The translations under genes were made by a program, and so were the position numbers. The notes below the pieces were generated by a model. The model had not been told where the DNA came from. It saw only the letters and a list, made by a program, of their open reading frames with translations, and did no database searches. From positions 1 through 56,470 of the forward strand of contig CAVFXQ010000015.1 of the NCBI GenBank assembly GCA_963626555.1: a stretch of DNA of 56,470 bases, given 5' to 3'. The stretch is from UBA1181 sp963626555. GTDB taxonomy: Bacteria > Bacteroidota > Bacteroidia > Bacteroidales > Paludibacteraceae. Below, piece after piece: positions 18,701-26,529 of the stretch; the stretch's first letter is position 1; every line of letters starts with the position of its first letter.

Positions 18701-21700
18701 GATTGGAATGGTGTCGGTTGGCACATTTTTCTTCTCTATTACGAAATCAGCCATGCAATCATTTCCTACATAATAAGTTATCTCAGACTCTGCTGGACAG
18801 TTTACCTCTGGTGCAACTCCTGCATTGACAATAATGTTCTGCGTACATGAATCAACATTGATATAGTTTCCGTCTTCATCCTGTACGTCGTCATTAATCT
18901 TCCACTTGATAGTAGTCTGACCCACAGGATATTTATAATTCTTCAAGTCCTCTATACTTTTTGGCACAAGAACTGTCTTTCCATTGATATCCGTTGGGAA
19001 AGTAACCTCGACCTCAAGATTAATCGTACTTGAACAATTATCTGTATAGTCTCCTTTATTTAAGAATTTTATGACACTGTTGTTGAATGCATCTTTCAAT
19101 GTTCCCACATATCTTTCATCCCAACCAATAATCACGTCGTCATACGAAGCGTAGTCCAGATACAATGGTGTCTGTTTGTCTCGCGTCAAAGTATTCGCAA
19201 AGACACGCACTGTTGACAAAATACTACAGTCGATAGCTGGCGGTGTGCTATCTGCCACCATGAATTCTGCTTCACAAGAGACCGTAACACTCGGATTATT
19301 GACTTTTTTGAAGACCCACTTCAACACGTAAGGTATATCAATATTAAAGATAATCTTATCATAATCAGTTGGAGGAATCAAAGCTGTCACCTCATCGCCT
19401 TCTTCATTATTATAAGTATAGTAGATATCAGCAACAAGATTCGTACCCTCTCCAGAACATTTATCTACCGCCTTCGGTGCTTCAAGTCTCGACAAAACGC
19501 CATTCACTGATTGACCACAAGCATCGTCAACACTTGGAATAACCCAATCGGTCGGTATCGTCGGACAAGTAATGTCTGGCTCCACGGCATCCGTTATCGT
19601 TACCGTTGAAAGACAATAGGTGGCATTTCCTGAAGCATCTGTGAAACTCCACAAAATATAGGTCTTACCAATGACGTAGGCATCGTTCAAATCCTTGGTC
19701 TTACTGAACAAAGCACGACTGTCTGAATTATTGGCATCTGGCACTACCGCAGGATTCTCCAATCGTCCTTCGTAGACTCCCGTGATATCTCCATCCACTC
19801 CATTCTTATCACTTAAGATTGGAGGTACGATTTCATCAATAACACCATCTCCAGGTTTAGCGGTACAATCTGTCGTTACAGTTCCCGACTGACTTTGGAT
19901 TTTATCACACTCAATGTTCGGAGCCGTGTTATCTATGATGGTCAAAACTTTCGTACATGCAGCCGACTTTTCACAACCATCTGTAACTGTATAGGTGATT
20001 GTACCTTTCCCTGCTGGAGCAACGAAAGGATCTTTCTTGATTTCATCCGCTATACTGTCCTTGGTTGAGTCGTAGGTCTTATTGTAGGTTTTTCCGTCCA
20101 GCCCTGTGTACTTAATCTCGATACTGAAATCTGGATCTTTCTCACAACCCGAGGTGAAATTCGGCATTGGAAATTCTGTGATTGTTTTTGTCTTCTCTGT
20201 GGCATCTAAGATATACTTGATAGTGTCTGCCAAAGAAGAACACTCCATTGTCGGAGGTTCTGGCTTCGATACATGGTATTTTCTACCCACCTCGTTAGGA
20301 CAGCCGACGCCATCTATCTCGGCATGTACGCCAATGTAGAAAGAGTCGATCGCTCCTGCGCAGGATTCTGCCGTCGGCAAATTCACGATAGCCGTATCTC
20401 CTACGATATTGAATCGTGTCGCTCCCGTCCAGGTGTAAACATATTTCGTTCCATCCTTAGGAAGAACATCTGAAGCGGCGATGATTTTCTGCTTACGGTC
20501 TGTCGGACATAAAGTCTTGTCGTTCTCCTCACATTGGTCGCCCGTAGCACCACTTGCACATTCAGCCAAGAGTTTCAAAGACAATCCAGGAGTTTTATAA
20601 ACCACGAAAGAGTCGAGAATAGCATCACCATACGTTTCGCGTGAGTAGCTACCATCCGACTGTTGCACATCGCGAACTGTCTGCGCCTGAATATAATATT
20701 TACCTGCGCTGTTCAAAGAGTTCATTGATACAAAAACCGTATCTCCTTTAGTAGACTCCCTTGATGAACCAACGTAACGCTTAGAAGATGGATCATAATT
20801 GATCATAGAAGCAGAGTTGGCCAACTCATTCTTTTTAGAGTCCAAGATTGTCCACGTGTATGACACATTTTCGTTTGCATCTACAGGAGAGACGTTGAAC
20901 TTCATGTTCTCGTTCGGAATACAGAAAGCATCGTCGCCCTCAATTCCAGAAGGTAAAACTGGTTCACAGTTCTTTCCGTTAATGTCAAAATAAATGTATT
21001 CCGAACTTACGCCAATCGTCTTGCTATCATAAACACGATATTTTACCTTTCCGATCTTCTCGACCGGGATTGTAGCCACCTTATATTTCTCGTTGGTGCC
21101 CCTCCAATCGAAGCCAGAAATCTGCAACTGCTGCCAATCTCCATTTTCACCCATATACTCCCACACATACTCCGAGCCGAATGGGAAACCTGCCGCATTG
21201 ACCGTTACCGTCGAGCCAAGACACGCCGCAGATTTGTCCATACAGACTCCCATCTGCTCAACGGAAATGTAGTCAACTGCAATGTCAAAACAACTACCCC
21301 ACTGTTGGAAAAAAGGGTTTACAGTTCCCTCCAACGAATTATTTAACAATTTAAATTTACCATAAAAATTAACATTCAGTTCAATCAATTTTTCTTCTAC
21401 CCTTGAACTACATAACATTTTACCTAATTCAACTGCTCCAAAAGATTCGTTTGCAGACAGAACAGCCTGTTTGTCACATGCCTCGTACGTTGGGTAACAT
21501 TCTCCTGTCCACTGTTCTACCCCTGTCGACCCATCTATCGAAACAATTTTATAAGTACCCCACCCTGTTGTCCCATCTTCTTTCTCAATATTTCCCCAAG
21601 TAGTTTCATCACATAAATTTTTCTGAACACACCAGTCCTTACATTTATTTGGATACACAGTTTTACAATTCGTCATTGAATAGACCGTATCCCTTGTTTC

Positions 21701-22624
21701 GTCATATAAAGCATATACTTCCGCATGATCCGCATTTTTATCAAAAGTTCCTTGACTACCGAACTGAGTTTCAAGTTTCAGCTTCATATCTGGACATTGA
21801 CACTCGCCAGCCTTTTTGTATACATACATTCGCATTTTTATACGATAAAATTTATCATCCCAAACCGCATTCCGCCCATGATTATTAACTGGACACGGAT
21901 TGTCTGTCTTGTTATTATGGAATGTAAACGTATATTTAAAAGGAGCACCGTTCAAATCTCCAGAATTTACGAAATAGTAATAGTTAGAATAACTGCCACT
22001 ATTATTAGTAGGCAATTTTCCATTCATGTATTTAGCGAAGTCATTTGAAATAACACCTGAACTTATGTTACTTTCAAATTTTACGTCATAATCGGAAAAA
22101 TACTGCTCCACTTTTCCATTCGCAATGGCAGAATTATCGTAGGTCTCAGGCGACACCTTGCTTCCCCCAATAATATCAAAGTCCGTACCATTGATATACT
22201 CACCGGAAGAAGATTGGTGGCAAGACTCTTTACAGTCGGTCGAAATCGTAACCTTACACCAGTCTGTTTCATCTTTATTGGAGTCGCTCGTCACCGCCTT
22301 AAACTGCAAATCAATATTTTGGATGTCCGCCACTGTTGTAAATGTTCCCGTAGCATCCTTCACAGTCGCGATGAGCGTCCAATTAGGCGTACCCGTAGAT
22401 GTAACAGGCGCACTATAGAAATTTACCGCATACGCTGTCTTTGGAGTGCTGGCGTTGAACGTGAGACCAGTTGCCGTCAACACCACAGAGTTGCCCGGAC
22501 ATTCTGATGTCTCTTTTAGTCCTTCTACGGTGATAGAACCCGCAGCCCATAACGCCCCGCACTGCCCTATCATTAGAGCGGCAAGCACGCAAAACCGAGT
22601 CCAAAATTTTCTCTTTAAACTCAT
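9776..22624 (-). CDS. Giant HYR-repeat type IX-secreted surface protein (about 4,282 residues)
   Basis: This is by far the largest gene here. I chose the ATG at 22624 because it gives a compact signal peptide (MSLKRKFWTRFCVLAALM..ALWAAG); in-frame ATGs at 22657 and 22693 would add 11 or 23 residues. The order is: an Ig-like domain with Cys pairs (ECPGNSVVLTATGL); a region resembling a substrate-binding beta-sandwich; more Ig/PKD-like domains (CLGSTVTVNAAGFPFGSEYVWE); then from about residue 905 to about 3,450 some 23 HYR-like units of about 100 residues. Each unit starts near FDC and ends near W-x-F-x-D ... DTCxQ-x-V-x-V, with about four Cys each. Two degenerate units and a 600-residue C-terminal region follow, closed by a type B sorting domain (VTIFDRYGQKVFEGNDGWDG). 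The usual FTPNGDG is altered to FTPYVREGLND. A role as a long, disulfide-rich, surface-attached adhesin is inferred from family knowledge. Confidence 0.9.
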   Translation of the reverse strand: MSLKRKFWTRFCVLAALMIGQCGALWAAGSITVEGLKETSECPGNSVVLTATGLTFNASTPKTAYAVNFYSAPVTSTGTPNWTLIATVKDATGTFTTVADIQNIDLQFKAVTSDSNKDETDWCKVTISTDCKESCHQSSSGEYINGTDFDIIGGSKVSPETYDNSAIANGKVEQYFSDYDVKFESNISSGVISNDFAKYMNGKLPTNNSGSYSNYYYFVNSGDLNGAPFKYTFTFHNNKTDNPCPVNNHGRNAVWDDKFYRIKMRMYVYKKAGECQCPDMKLKLETQFGSQGTFDKNADHAEVYALYDETRDTVYSMTNCKTVYPNKCKDWCVQKNLCDETTWGNIEKEDGTTGWGTYKIVSIDGSTGVEQWTGECYPTYEACDKQAVLSANESFGAVELGKMLCSSRVEEKLIELNVNFYGKFKLLNNSLEGTVNPFFQQWGSCFDIAVDYISVEQMGVCMDKSAACLGSTVTVNAAGFPFGSEYVWEYMGENGDWQQLQISGFDWRGTNEKYKVATIPVEKIGKVKYRVYDSKTIGVSSEYIYFDINGKNCEPVLPSGIEGDDAFCIPNENMKFNVSPVDANENVSYTWTILDSKKNELANSASMINYDPSSKRYVGSSRESTKGDTVFVSMNSLNSAGKYYIQAQTVRDVQQSDGSYSRETYGDAILDSFVVYKTPGLSLKLLAECASGATGDQCEENDKTLCPTDRKQKIIAASDVLPKDGTKYVYTWTGATRFNIVGDTAIVNLPTAESCAGAIDSFYIGVHAEIDGVGCPNEVGRKYHVSKPEPPTMECSSLADTIKYILDATEKTKTITEFPMPNFTSGCEKDPDFSIEIKYTGLDGKTYNKTYDSTKDSIADEIKKDPFVAPAGKGTITYTVTDGCEKSAACTKVLTIIDNTAPNIECDKIQSQSGTVTTDCTAKPGDGVIDEIVPPILSDKNGVDGDITGVYEGRLENPAVVPDANNSDSRALFSKTKDLNDAYVIGKTYILWSFTDASGNATYCLSTVTITDAVEPDITCPTIPTDWVIPSVDDACGQSVNGVLSRLEAPKAVDKCSGEGTNLVADIYYTYNNEEGDEVTALIPPTDYDKIIFNIDIPYVLKWVFKKVNNPSVTVSCEAEFMVADSTPPAIDCSILSTVRVFANTLTRDKQTPLYLDYASYDDVIIGWDERYVGTLKDAFNNSVIKFLNKGDYTDNCSSTINLEVEVTFPTDINGKTVLVPKSIEDLKNYKYPVGQTTIKWKINDDVQDEDGNYINVDSCTQNIIVNAGVAPEVNCPAESEITYYVGNDCMADFVIEKKNVPTDTIPIMQTGVYFNFRTGLKDKDGNSLTTDENLVKTYFPDRISDLTNKYVDDWTQEYLTIDWICDKFNSGELASLLSDDRSAIRSWSRLNSNSGVSRSSAMSSSSSLTQNFRYEGFPSDVTLYDEDGNKIGYVKNDYDGTTDVAATKLVYPRYYDKYNNTIVVTASAYACSNVEVKRANNFPDKLFNEKLPKGTYRMVYRFENRKDQNDPDYMEDSCVYIINVVDTITPKIDCGKLQTCPTFTANENCVVPANEVTCLADKTTFLEDVDAKDNCTTADKLKLTWKRVFNSNVITTDDAFTTAFSIGTTVFTWIVTDESGNQATCDQVIEVKDETGPVFDCSTLVDVITATDDGLCEASGTSVEKAGLKIPEVEDDKCSPTGAKILATGTRYRYDATSKTWVEEKNATGDLADVLKDPYYPDTTKIVWVVQDGLGNKSQCEQLVIVLDKQEPTFDCSEIKDLVYKTTDITECAVDGGKIRLLLGEHSATDNCTTTEIVGVPLLKVQKKDATGAVIWSTEALPSEYKKDTTYTIVWQFTDEKGNTKECDQLVTIKDTIKPDISTVCDDSPITLTATTVCSVDFKDANLKTIEEMTITDPCDGPIIPTLVIRLVDRGGTYYRYEKNTKVTPEIDQVSGISFPVTDKLPHHVLYIYEDKAGNIDTCMSELWVKDGIKPVMLDCNDGHKEYFTVDADECSATADTIMKLLITPKAYDECDDEIAGGGQHFIDPYITRYHIDSTCTSTDAATGECLAYRRDTTLVGTSVDGLWNYLPFPLGETIIKYVFEDKSGNKDSCTQSVVVQDFTAPSFDCDKINPNPLRPEAEPGKCSMDFSDFLKKYTDGLDYYATDACEENKIKGYLTLDSIGSALPADDYKLEAGRTYRLYWHFRDQSGNFMSCRQDIVMSHQNPIEPACMTAPLDSVKVTAKDGECSAESSATANITVPMAHDSCTKEDIYGIPYFIIKGDTVRIDLSIQEFPTGDTTIHWMFVSPWNLHDTAWCKQVVHVAGNKKFDLDCEELTPTMRDTITDCGETDPTKFVIPTPKTSDPCVTDTKDPNYWRYGEPVRLKLDATTNEWIADPDKTITDGFPLGLTKIKWIFTDFTGSVKDSCTQDVEVRTTKEIVFDCDALNKDTIKVAVAAGECSVDASKVQLTTQYAKHPCTGELIEGVPVRADGKALTEEYYTGLTEIYWIFTDKTETLAKPVDTCSQFVQVGDVNTLPVDCKNFPAINKILTGTDCKIKWEDLMVDPVPVVKDLCSGKIIDPTVTRKSDKQVIEYKTIGDVVELITKNVEFSLGEDTIVWEYKFQGSTFRCEQPISVKNDSKPTGGCENIADELTFSAPTGTCTITADLVIDSLIAKLGTWPTAKDVCTGKEIPGKVYYKGKEITAGSKVTLPVGRDTVVWIFIDPTINVKGDTCEKVLIIQSDKAPIIDCATIEDKSFETDDCDKTLDNTDIPTPVAIDACTGDDVPGVGYRSDKKDVYSDAYPVGKTTITWVFISPYSTVSDTCYQDVWVRTTKEADFDCSTLENDPINLLADEGRCYSTGSALLNSLKTPYPEAKETCTNTTIVGVPYYGGQPLVDAKNVHISVGDTTYIDWKFFNDSLQVTEKWCKQPVYVKGQNAPLFNCDTLQAHNTKFEVVGCDTTLDAEALPIPIAIDYCTKDTIYGDGVRSDGAALYDPYPVGTTIVTWTFISPFSTITVTCDQKVEVLTKQEIDFDCSTVSDSVIVSVPEGACKADEVKLTGQVANHPCPTQSGVTTIKGVPSVGSFKVEADGDNWIIKDVRVGIHTIVWTFTDPSDPATMVNPTKTCEQPLRVGDGVNVDFDCNSLPDTTIKLSPNDCEISWADMNMQIDLLVDDCTGDVLYPVLSRTSGKKIETVGVAADGKHLDIKADNFSVGIDTIKWEYAEIGIKCDQVITVKDSMAPIFDCENFKPDTVAIAAAKSDCKAISSAVIDSLVDRFPEWPKAIEQCTNEEIPARVLLVRAAGDTIELKKGASEEIKVGVYSLLWVFIDETINEIGDTCVKHLTLQSDEEPVFDCSSLGNLEFLTKTCERTIETDEIPVPKATDKCVPDTVIPGKGLRYNPDTKEFDLPLAGEYPVGITEIQWTFTSPLSTTPKICTQKVVVLDTTNWYDCTPISGNTITLPVDINTEKTDPTAETSLLDSIHANHPCPTQSGVEFINGVPSINGVDLTLNGDGTKWIIPELSVGEYTIVWTFHDKSWTLKDSIKICEQNLVVEDKLDTLYCPSGWNHKTIACVDELPAIYTTFEEFKAAGGHFSNEKNLKTVGCTLTGCFGYEENSIGTKYCDETYYRKYYVYDTRENKISCTDTITIKDTVPPVFLEENGVASECVKKDANGQCVEYRGKKTTVACDQAVPDAQKPSVSDCDPDVKLTVSSKSLQGTDPSKCDYYTYDMIREWTATDRCGNISTMKDTVAVVDTVAPVVVLPTDWKDTVLADYLKGCIFLVPDFAEDLRKDGVVSDNCVDLDNIIITQVPAPGDTIKETTQIDITISDPCGSDTSIVAWVYAPKRETVVSLDAHDTIICVSDDSPLSLMDNDLRFAEGGYWMEDEEGRYWRQTRTQYDIYKTEVVDDSLFYSNNRASALYQKYFKNMTDAERKSIYELNRRRLSGTYWFVAFDTLTLCSDTASANLELKERPRIMMDSGLEELCERTRVDSSLLMAYLSCVNPMGADITNTGWLYGGEKFNFATDTLAYLNGEENKSFVYYAENECGTTTTLTTLAEFCGASMSTDDSLTFAGSDANLALLRKENYYTRDSIMINVHKRYDPDSIWITSDPTDPARIWLGETVELEAHTPYTNFTELVWYRVVGLYDRRDVVQGENETEFVFSDTEDEQDEAFGSMTYDDKPWIVTESPEDTTHYYVTITDGVCPSVASDLIRVDVILKIPTAFTPYVREGLNDVFMERHQVTIFDRYGQKVFEGNDGWDGTKGGKLADPGVYFYSVIMTDGSQRKGTIEIVYLRD
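12322..15985 (-). repeat. Two-copy six-unit super-repeat inside the giant gene
   Basis: The HYR-like units here are not random. By characteristic sequence they run D-C-E-A-B-C, D-C-E-A-B-C. Copy 1 spans about 15985-14157 and copy 2 about 14156-12322, which is about 1,830 bases or 610 residues each. Markers: A, DCKIKWEDL and DCEISWADM; B, VIDSLIAKLGTWPTA and VIDSLVDRFPEWPKA, each followed by GDTC.K.L..QSD; C, the DxxxxPxPxAxDxC and FxSPxST motifs; D, WCKQxVxVxG; E, HPC with GVP. Unit-head cysteine codons sit near 15984, 15678, 15348, 15057, 14739, 14427, then 14154, 13844, 13568, 13248, 12939, 12608. A third, hybrid D/E unit starts at about 12321. Confidence 0.75.
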
Positions 22625-22627
22625 TTC

Positions 22628-22967
22628 CGATTTAATATTTGTATAAGTCTGTTTCATACTCAATATGTTCTTATTTATTCTTCGTGCTTCCATGGGTTCA
22701 ATCGCCTCTTTTCCACCCCTCTTTCATGGTTGCACACCCCTATTATACCTGTTTCACATAGCCTTTCGGCACATTTCTTTTATTATAAATACTCGTCACA
22801 CATCATATCCCGAACATCAGCATTTTTCTAAAGCACTAACATTCAGACAATTACAACGAATGCAACCGCCAATAAACGACAATACACTCGTTAAACAAAG
22901 TTAAATTATTTTCTTAAATGTTGCAATGATTATCGAGGTTTTAGGGGAAAGTTTTCAACAATGCTAT
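22628..22967 (-). other. Long leader region of the giant surface protein gene
   Basis: This stretch between the mutS stop and the chosen start of the giant gene has no conserved gene. It holds the promoter at 22896-22927 and therefore implies an untranslated leader of about 200-265 bases. Within it are very short reading frames, including a nine-codon one (22698-22727, MKEGWKRGD) that ends just before the ATG at 22693. There is also a GCC-GAAA-GGC mini-hairpin. I recognise no known riboswitch. Confidence 0.4.
22896..22927 (-). promoter_or_regulatory. Promoter of the giant surface protein gene
   Basis: The minus strand carries ATTG, 20 bases, then TAACTTTG, which fits the Bacteroidota TTTG-N19-21-TAnnTTTG promoter with one mismatch in the -33 element. 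It lies just beyond the end of mutS and about 270 bases before the giant gene's chosen start. Confidence 0.6.
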
Positions 22968-25598
22968 TTACTCCCCTCTGCCCGTTACAATTTTCTTGAT
23001 TTCGCTCAACTTGTTCAATGCCTCCAAAGGGGTCAAATTATTGACATCTAAATCAACAATCTCGTCACGGATTTGCGACAAAACAGGATCGTCCAACTGG
23101 AAGAAACTGAGTTGAACGGCATCTTCGTTCTTCTTCGTAGTCTTTTCTGCCAATTTCACCTCGTCGCCAATGCCACGGGCGTGAGAATTACCTTCTTCCA
23201 ACTGCTTTAAAATCTCATTGGCACGACAGACAACATTTGAAGGCAACCCTGCCAATTTGGCAACGTGGATTCCAAAACTGTGTTCGCTACCGCCCCTCTC
23301 CAATTTTCTTTTAAAGACAACCTTCCCATCTACTTCTTTTACGGCGACATTATAATTTTTGATACGTGTAAAAAGGTTTTCCATCTCGTTCAACTCGTGG
23401 TAGTGGGTGGCAAAAAGCGTCTTGGCGTGGGCTTTCGGATTCTCATGGATATACTCCACAATCGCCCAGGCAATAGAGATTCCGTCGTAAGTGCTAGTGC
23501 CTCGTCCTAATTCGTCAAACAGTACTAAGCTTCTCTGCGACAAGTTGTTAATAATCCCCGCCGCCTCATTCATTTCGACCATAAAGGTAGATTCACCCAT
23601 TGAGATATTATCGGAGGCCCCCACTCTGGTAAAAATCTTATCTACTACGCCTATCGTAGCACTTTCGGCAGGTACAAAACATCCTATTTGCGCCATCAAC
23701 GTGATTAACGCTGTTTGCCTCAACAAAGCAGATTTACCTGCCATGTTCGGACCCGTAATCATCATAATCTGCTGACTGTTAGAGTCTAACAACAAATCAT
23801 TAGCGATATACGACTCACCCAACGGAAGCTGCTTTTCTATGACGGGGTGTCGTCCTCCTTTTATCTCCAACACCTCTGTATCGTTGACGATAGGGCGAAC
23901 GTAATGATTCGCCTCCGCCGCCAATGCGAAAGAGAGCAACACATCCATACGAGCCACAAGATTGGAATTAATCTGGATAGATGGAATATACTCCACCAAT
24001 TCTGCCACTAATTCCATAAACAACTGGTTCTCTATGACTAATATTTTATCTTCCGCTCCAAGAATCTTCTCTTCGTATTCTTTTAACTCTTGTGTGATAT
24101 AGCGTTCTCCATTAGTCAATGTCTGTTTGCGAATCCACGTCTCCGGCACTTTATCTTTATGCGTGTTGGTCACCTCTATATAATAGCCAAACACCTTATT
24201 ATATGCTATTTTGAGACTTGTAATGCCCGTCGCTTCCGACTCTCGTTGTTGCATCTGCAATAGGTAATCCTTTCCATTAAAGGAAATCTTCCTCAACTCG
24301 TCCAACTCAGCATTAACGCCATCAGCGATAACGCCTCCCTTGCTCACCAACGCAGGAGGGTCATTTTTCACCGTCTTCTCTATCTTCTCACGGATAATGG
24401 GACAAAGGTTAATCTGCTCGCCTACCTTGCGCATGCCCTCATTGTCGGACGCCAAACAAGCCTCCTTGATCGGCACCAAAGCTGACAAGGCATTTTTCAG
24501 TTGCACCACCTCACGCGGAGAGACACGTCCCACAGCCACCTTCGAGATGAGCCGTTCCAAATCGCCCATCGCAGACATCTGTTCTTGCAAAGTCTCCTTC
24601 AGCTCTACATCACGGAAGAACGTGTCCACCATGTCCAACCGCTCATTGATAGGCTTGACATCCTTCAGCGGGAAAGAGACCCATCTCTTGAGCATTCGAG
24701 CGCCCATCGGAGTAACAGTATGATCGATAATATCCACCAAACTCTTACCTTCGCTGTTCATCGTGCTATAGAGTTCAAGGTTTCGGATGGTGAAGCGGTC
24801 TAACCAGACATAACGATCCTCTTCTATACGCGAAAGGTGGGTGATATGACTTATCTGCGTATGTTGCGTGAAATCCAAATAATAGAGGATGGCACCCGAG
24901 GCTACGATACCCAAAGCGAGATCCTGCACACCAAATCCCTTTAAACTACTCGTTTGAAAATGCTTCAAGAGACGGTCGTTAGCCGATTCGGCCGTGAAGA
25001 CCCAATCTTCCATCTCAAAGGTGCAGTATTTAGAGTTGAAATGTTCCTCAAATTCTTTTCGTTTGCTCCTTTCAAACAAAACCTCTTTGGGCGACATACT
25101 ACTAAGTAGTTTGTCCACATAATCAAACGATCCTTCAGCCGTCAGAAACTCGCCCGTGGAAATATCTAAGAAAGCGACCCCTGCTCCTTTGTTTGTCAGG
25201 TGGACGCTTGCCAAAAAGTTGTTCTCCTTATTATTGAGGATATTATCATTGATAGAAACGCCTGGCGTAACTAATTCTGTTATACCTCGTTTCACTAATT
25301 TTTTAGTCAATTTAGGATCTTCAAGCTGATCGCATATCGCAACACGTTTCCCCGCTCTGACTAATTTCGGAAGGTAAGTGTCTAATGCATGATGAGGGAA
25401 GCCTGCCAACTCGACCGACTGAGCCGAACCGTTTGCACGACGTGTCAGCGTGATACCCAAAATTTCGGAAGCAGTGATGGCATCTTCCAAAAAAGTCTCG
25501 TAGAAATCTCCCACTCTAAACAGCAACACCGCATCGGGATGTTTTCGTTTAATCTCAAAATACTGCTTCATCAATGGAGTTTCTACCACTGCTCCCAT
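22968..25598 (-). CDS. mutS: DNA mismatch repair protein MutS
   Basis: This is a full-length 876-residue MutS. The N-terminal mismatch-recognition domain has the Phe-x-Glu context FRVGDFYETF at about residues 33-42, the phenylalanine that stacks on mispaired bases. The connector, lever and clamp regions follow, and then the ATPase: Walker A GPNMAGKSALLRQ near residues 613-625, STFMVEM, Walker B LVLFDELGRGTSTYDG and TLFATHYHEL. The C-terminal tail (LSFFQLDDPVLSQIRDEI) is the usual dimer/tetramer-forming part. The start has an AAGGA-type ribosome-binding stretch upstream. It starts 73 bases after the DUF3108 gene and may be the last gene of that operon. No terminator hairpin is evident after its stop. 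Confidence 0.98.
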   Translation of the reverse strand: MGAVVETPLMKQYFEIKRKHPDAVLLFRVGDFYETFLEDAITASEILGITLTRRANGSAQSVELAGFPHHALDTYLPKLVRAGKRVAICDQLEDPKLTKKLVKRGITELVTPGVSINDNILNNKENNFLASVHLTNKGAGVAFLDISTGEFLTAEGSFDYVDKLLSSMSPKEVLFERSKRKEFEEHFNSKYCTFEMEDWVFTAESANDRLLKHFQTSSLKGFGVQDLALGIVASGAILYYLDFTQHTQISHITHLSRIEEDRYVWLDRFTIRNLELYSTMNSEGKSLVDIIDHTVTPMGARMLKRWVSFPLKDVKPINERLDMVDTFFRDVELKETLQEQMSAMGDLERLISKVAVGRVSPREVVQLKNALSALVPIKEACLASDNEGMRKVGEQINLCPIIREKIEKTVKNDPPALVSKGGVIADGVNAELDELRKISFNGKDYLLQMQQRESEATGITSLKIAYNKVFGYYIEVTNTHKDKVPETWIRKQTLTNGERYITQELKEYEEKILGAEDKILVIENQLFMELVAELVEYIPSIQINSNLVARMDVLLSFALAAEANHYVRPIVNDTEVLEIKGGRHPVIEKQLPLGESYIANDLLLDSNSQQIMMITGPNMAGKSALLRQTALITLMAQIGCFVPAESATIGVVDKIFTRVGASDNISMGESTFMVEMNEAAGIINNLSQRSLVLFDELGRGTSTYDGISIAWAIVEYIHENPKAHAKTLFATHYHELNEMENLFTRIKNYNVAVKEVDGKVVFKRKLERGGSEHSFGIHVAKLAGLPSNVVCRANEILKQLEEGNSHARGIGDEVKLAEKTTKKNEDAVQLSFFQLDDPVLSQIRDEIVDLDVNNLTPLEALNKLSEIKKIVTGRGE

Positions 25599-25671
25599 TT
25601 CTTTTTCCTTTTTAAAAATTTTCCTTATTCGTTTTTATACAAATAATTCACTCAAGAGAAAAATTGACTTT

Positions 25672-26502
25672 TCACTTCTTCTTTTTCTCTTCTATCAAAG
25701 CATTGAAAGGATATTTAGTATTTTTCACACTTTCCAACATTACTTTCACAGAACCCACCTTAATCTTAGCCTCAATGTAGAGAGGAACATGGTTGTCATC
25801 GTCAGAAACATAGATAGCCATATCATCTTCGTTTTTGAAAAGATCTCCAGTGATTAGTTTCGGAACGAATTTCAACGCTTTATATCTATTTTTATTCCTG
25901 AGTTTAATATCTTCCTTTCCACGATAAGTGAGACCCAAATTGTACACATCTCTATCAAAGATCATGTTAAAAGGAACGAGCATACCTTGTTTCACGCCCG
26001 ACATATCCAAACTTCGGAAACGATAGCAAGTAGTCAGTAAATCAAACACATCCTTATCAATTTCAAGGGAATCACTCGAAATTTTCCCTTTTCGGTTAAA
26101 CCGCCATTTCACAATCGGGTCATCATCATAATCGAAATGATAGCGACGATCGGCGAAATAAGAATCCTCATACTTGATCTCATGATAGTAACGAGGCATA
26201 AGTTCGTCTTTAGTCACCGTTACGGAAAAAGTGTCTCGAATACGATAGAAAGAATCAAACGAGCGAATGGTATAGCCCGCTAATTCTAAATAGTAGAGAG
26301 ATTGTCCCTTCTCCTTCTTCTCCTTGACAGAGAACTCAACATCACCGGCATGAATCCATATAAAGCCTAAATTGTAATAGACATTATAAACAGCATGCTC
26401 ACCCACCTTGAAGGCAGGTTCACTCTTGTATGGAACTTTCGCATTTAATCCGCCTTGAACAAGGAAGAACAAAAGAAAGAGGATCAACGTTCGCTTCATC
26501 AT
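25672..26502 (-). CDS. DUF3108 domain secreted protein
   Basis: This 276-residue protein starts with a signal peptide (MMKRTLILFLLFFLVQGGLNA) and then matches the DUF3108 family: FKVGEHAVYNVYYNLGFIWIHAGDVEF near the start of the mature protein, a YRIRDTFSVTVTKDELMPRYYHEIKYE segment, and a C-terminal PLYIEAKIKVGSVKVMLE strand. The family is periplasmic or envelope-associated and its biochemical role is not established. The gene is 27 bases downstream of lepB and 73 bases upstream of mutS on the same strand, a probable operon. The basic tail (EEKKKK) is short and lacks other features. Confidence 0.85.
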   Translation of the reverse strand: MMKRTLILFLLFFLVQGGLNAKVPYKSEPAFKVGEHAVYNVYYNLGFIWIHAGDVEFSVKEKKEKGQSLYYLELAGYTIRSFDSFYRIRDTFSVTVTKDELMPRYYHEIKYEDSYFADRRYHFDYDDDPIVKWRFNRKGKISSDSLEIDKDVFDLLTTCYRFRSLDMSGVKQGMLVPFNMIFDRDVYNLGLTYRGKEDIKLRNKNRYKALKFVPKLITGDLFKNEDDMAIYVSDDDNHVPLYIEAKIKVGSVKVMLESVKNTKYPFNALIEEKKKK

Positions 26503-26529
26503 TCGTTTCCGACGTTATCTCAAAAAAAA

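Noticed and set aside
22081..22646. Open frames in other reading phases near the 5' end of the giant gene.
   Set aside because: They are out-of-phase shadows of a well-supported secreted protein, with no ribosome-binding or domain evidence.
22694..22895. A possible riboswitch in the leader of the giant gene.
   Set aside because: The leader has only short hairpins (for example GCC-GAAA-GGC) and none of the conserved cores I know.
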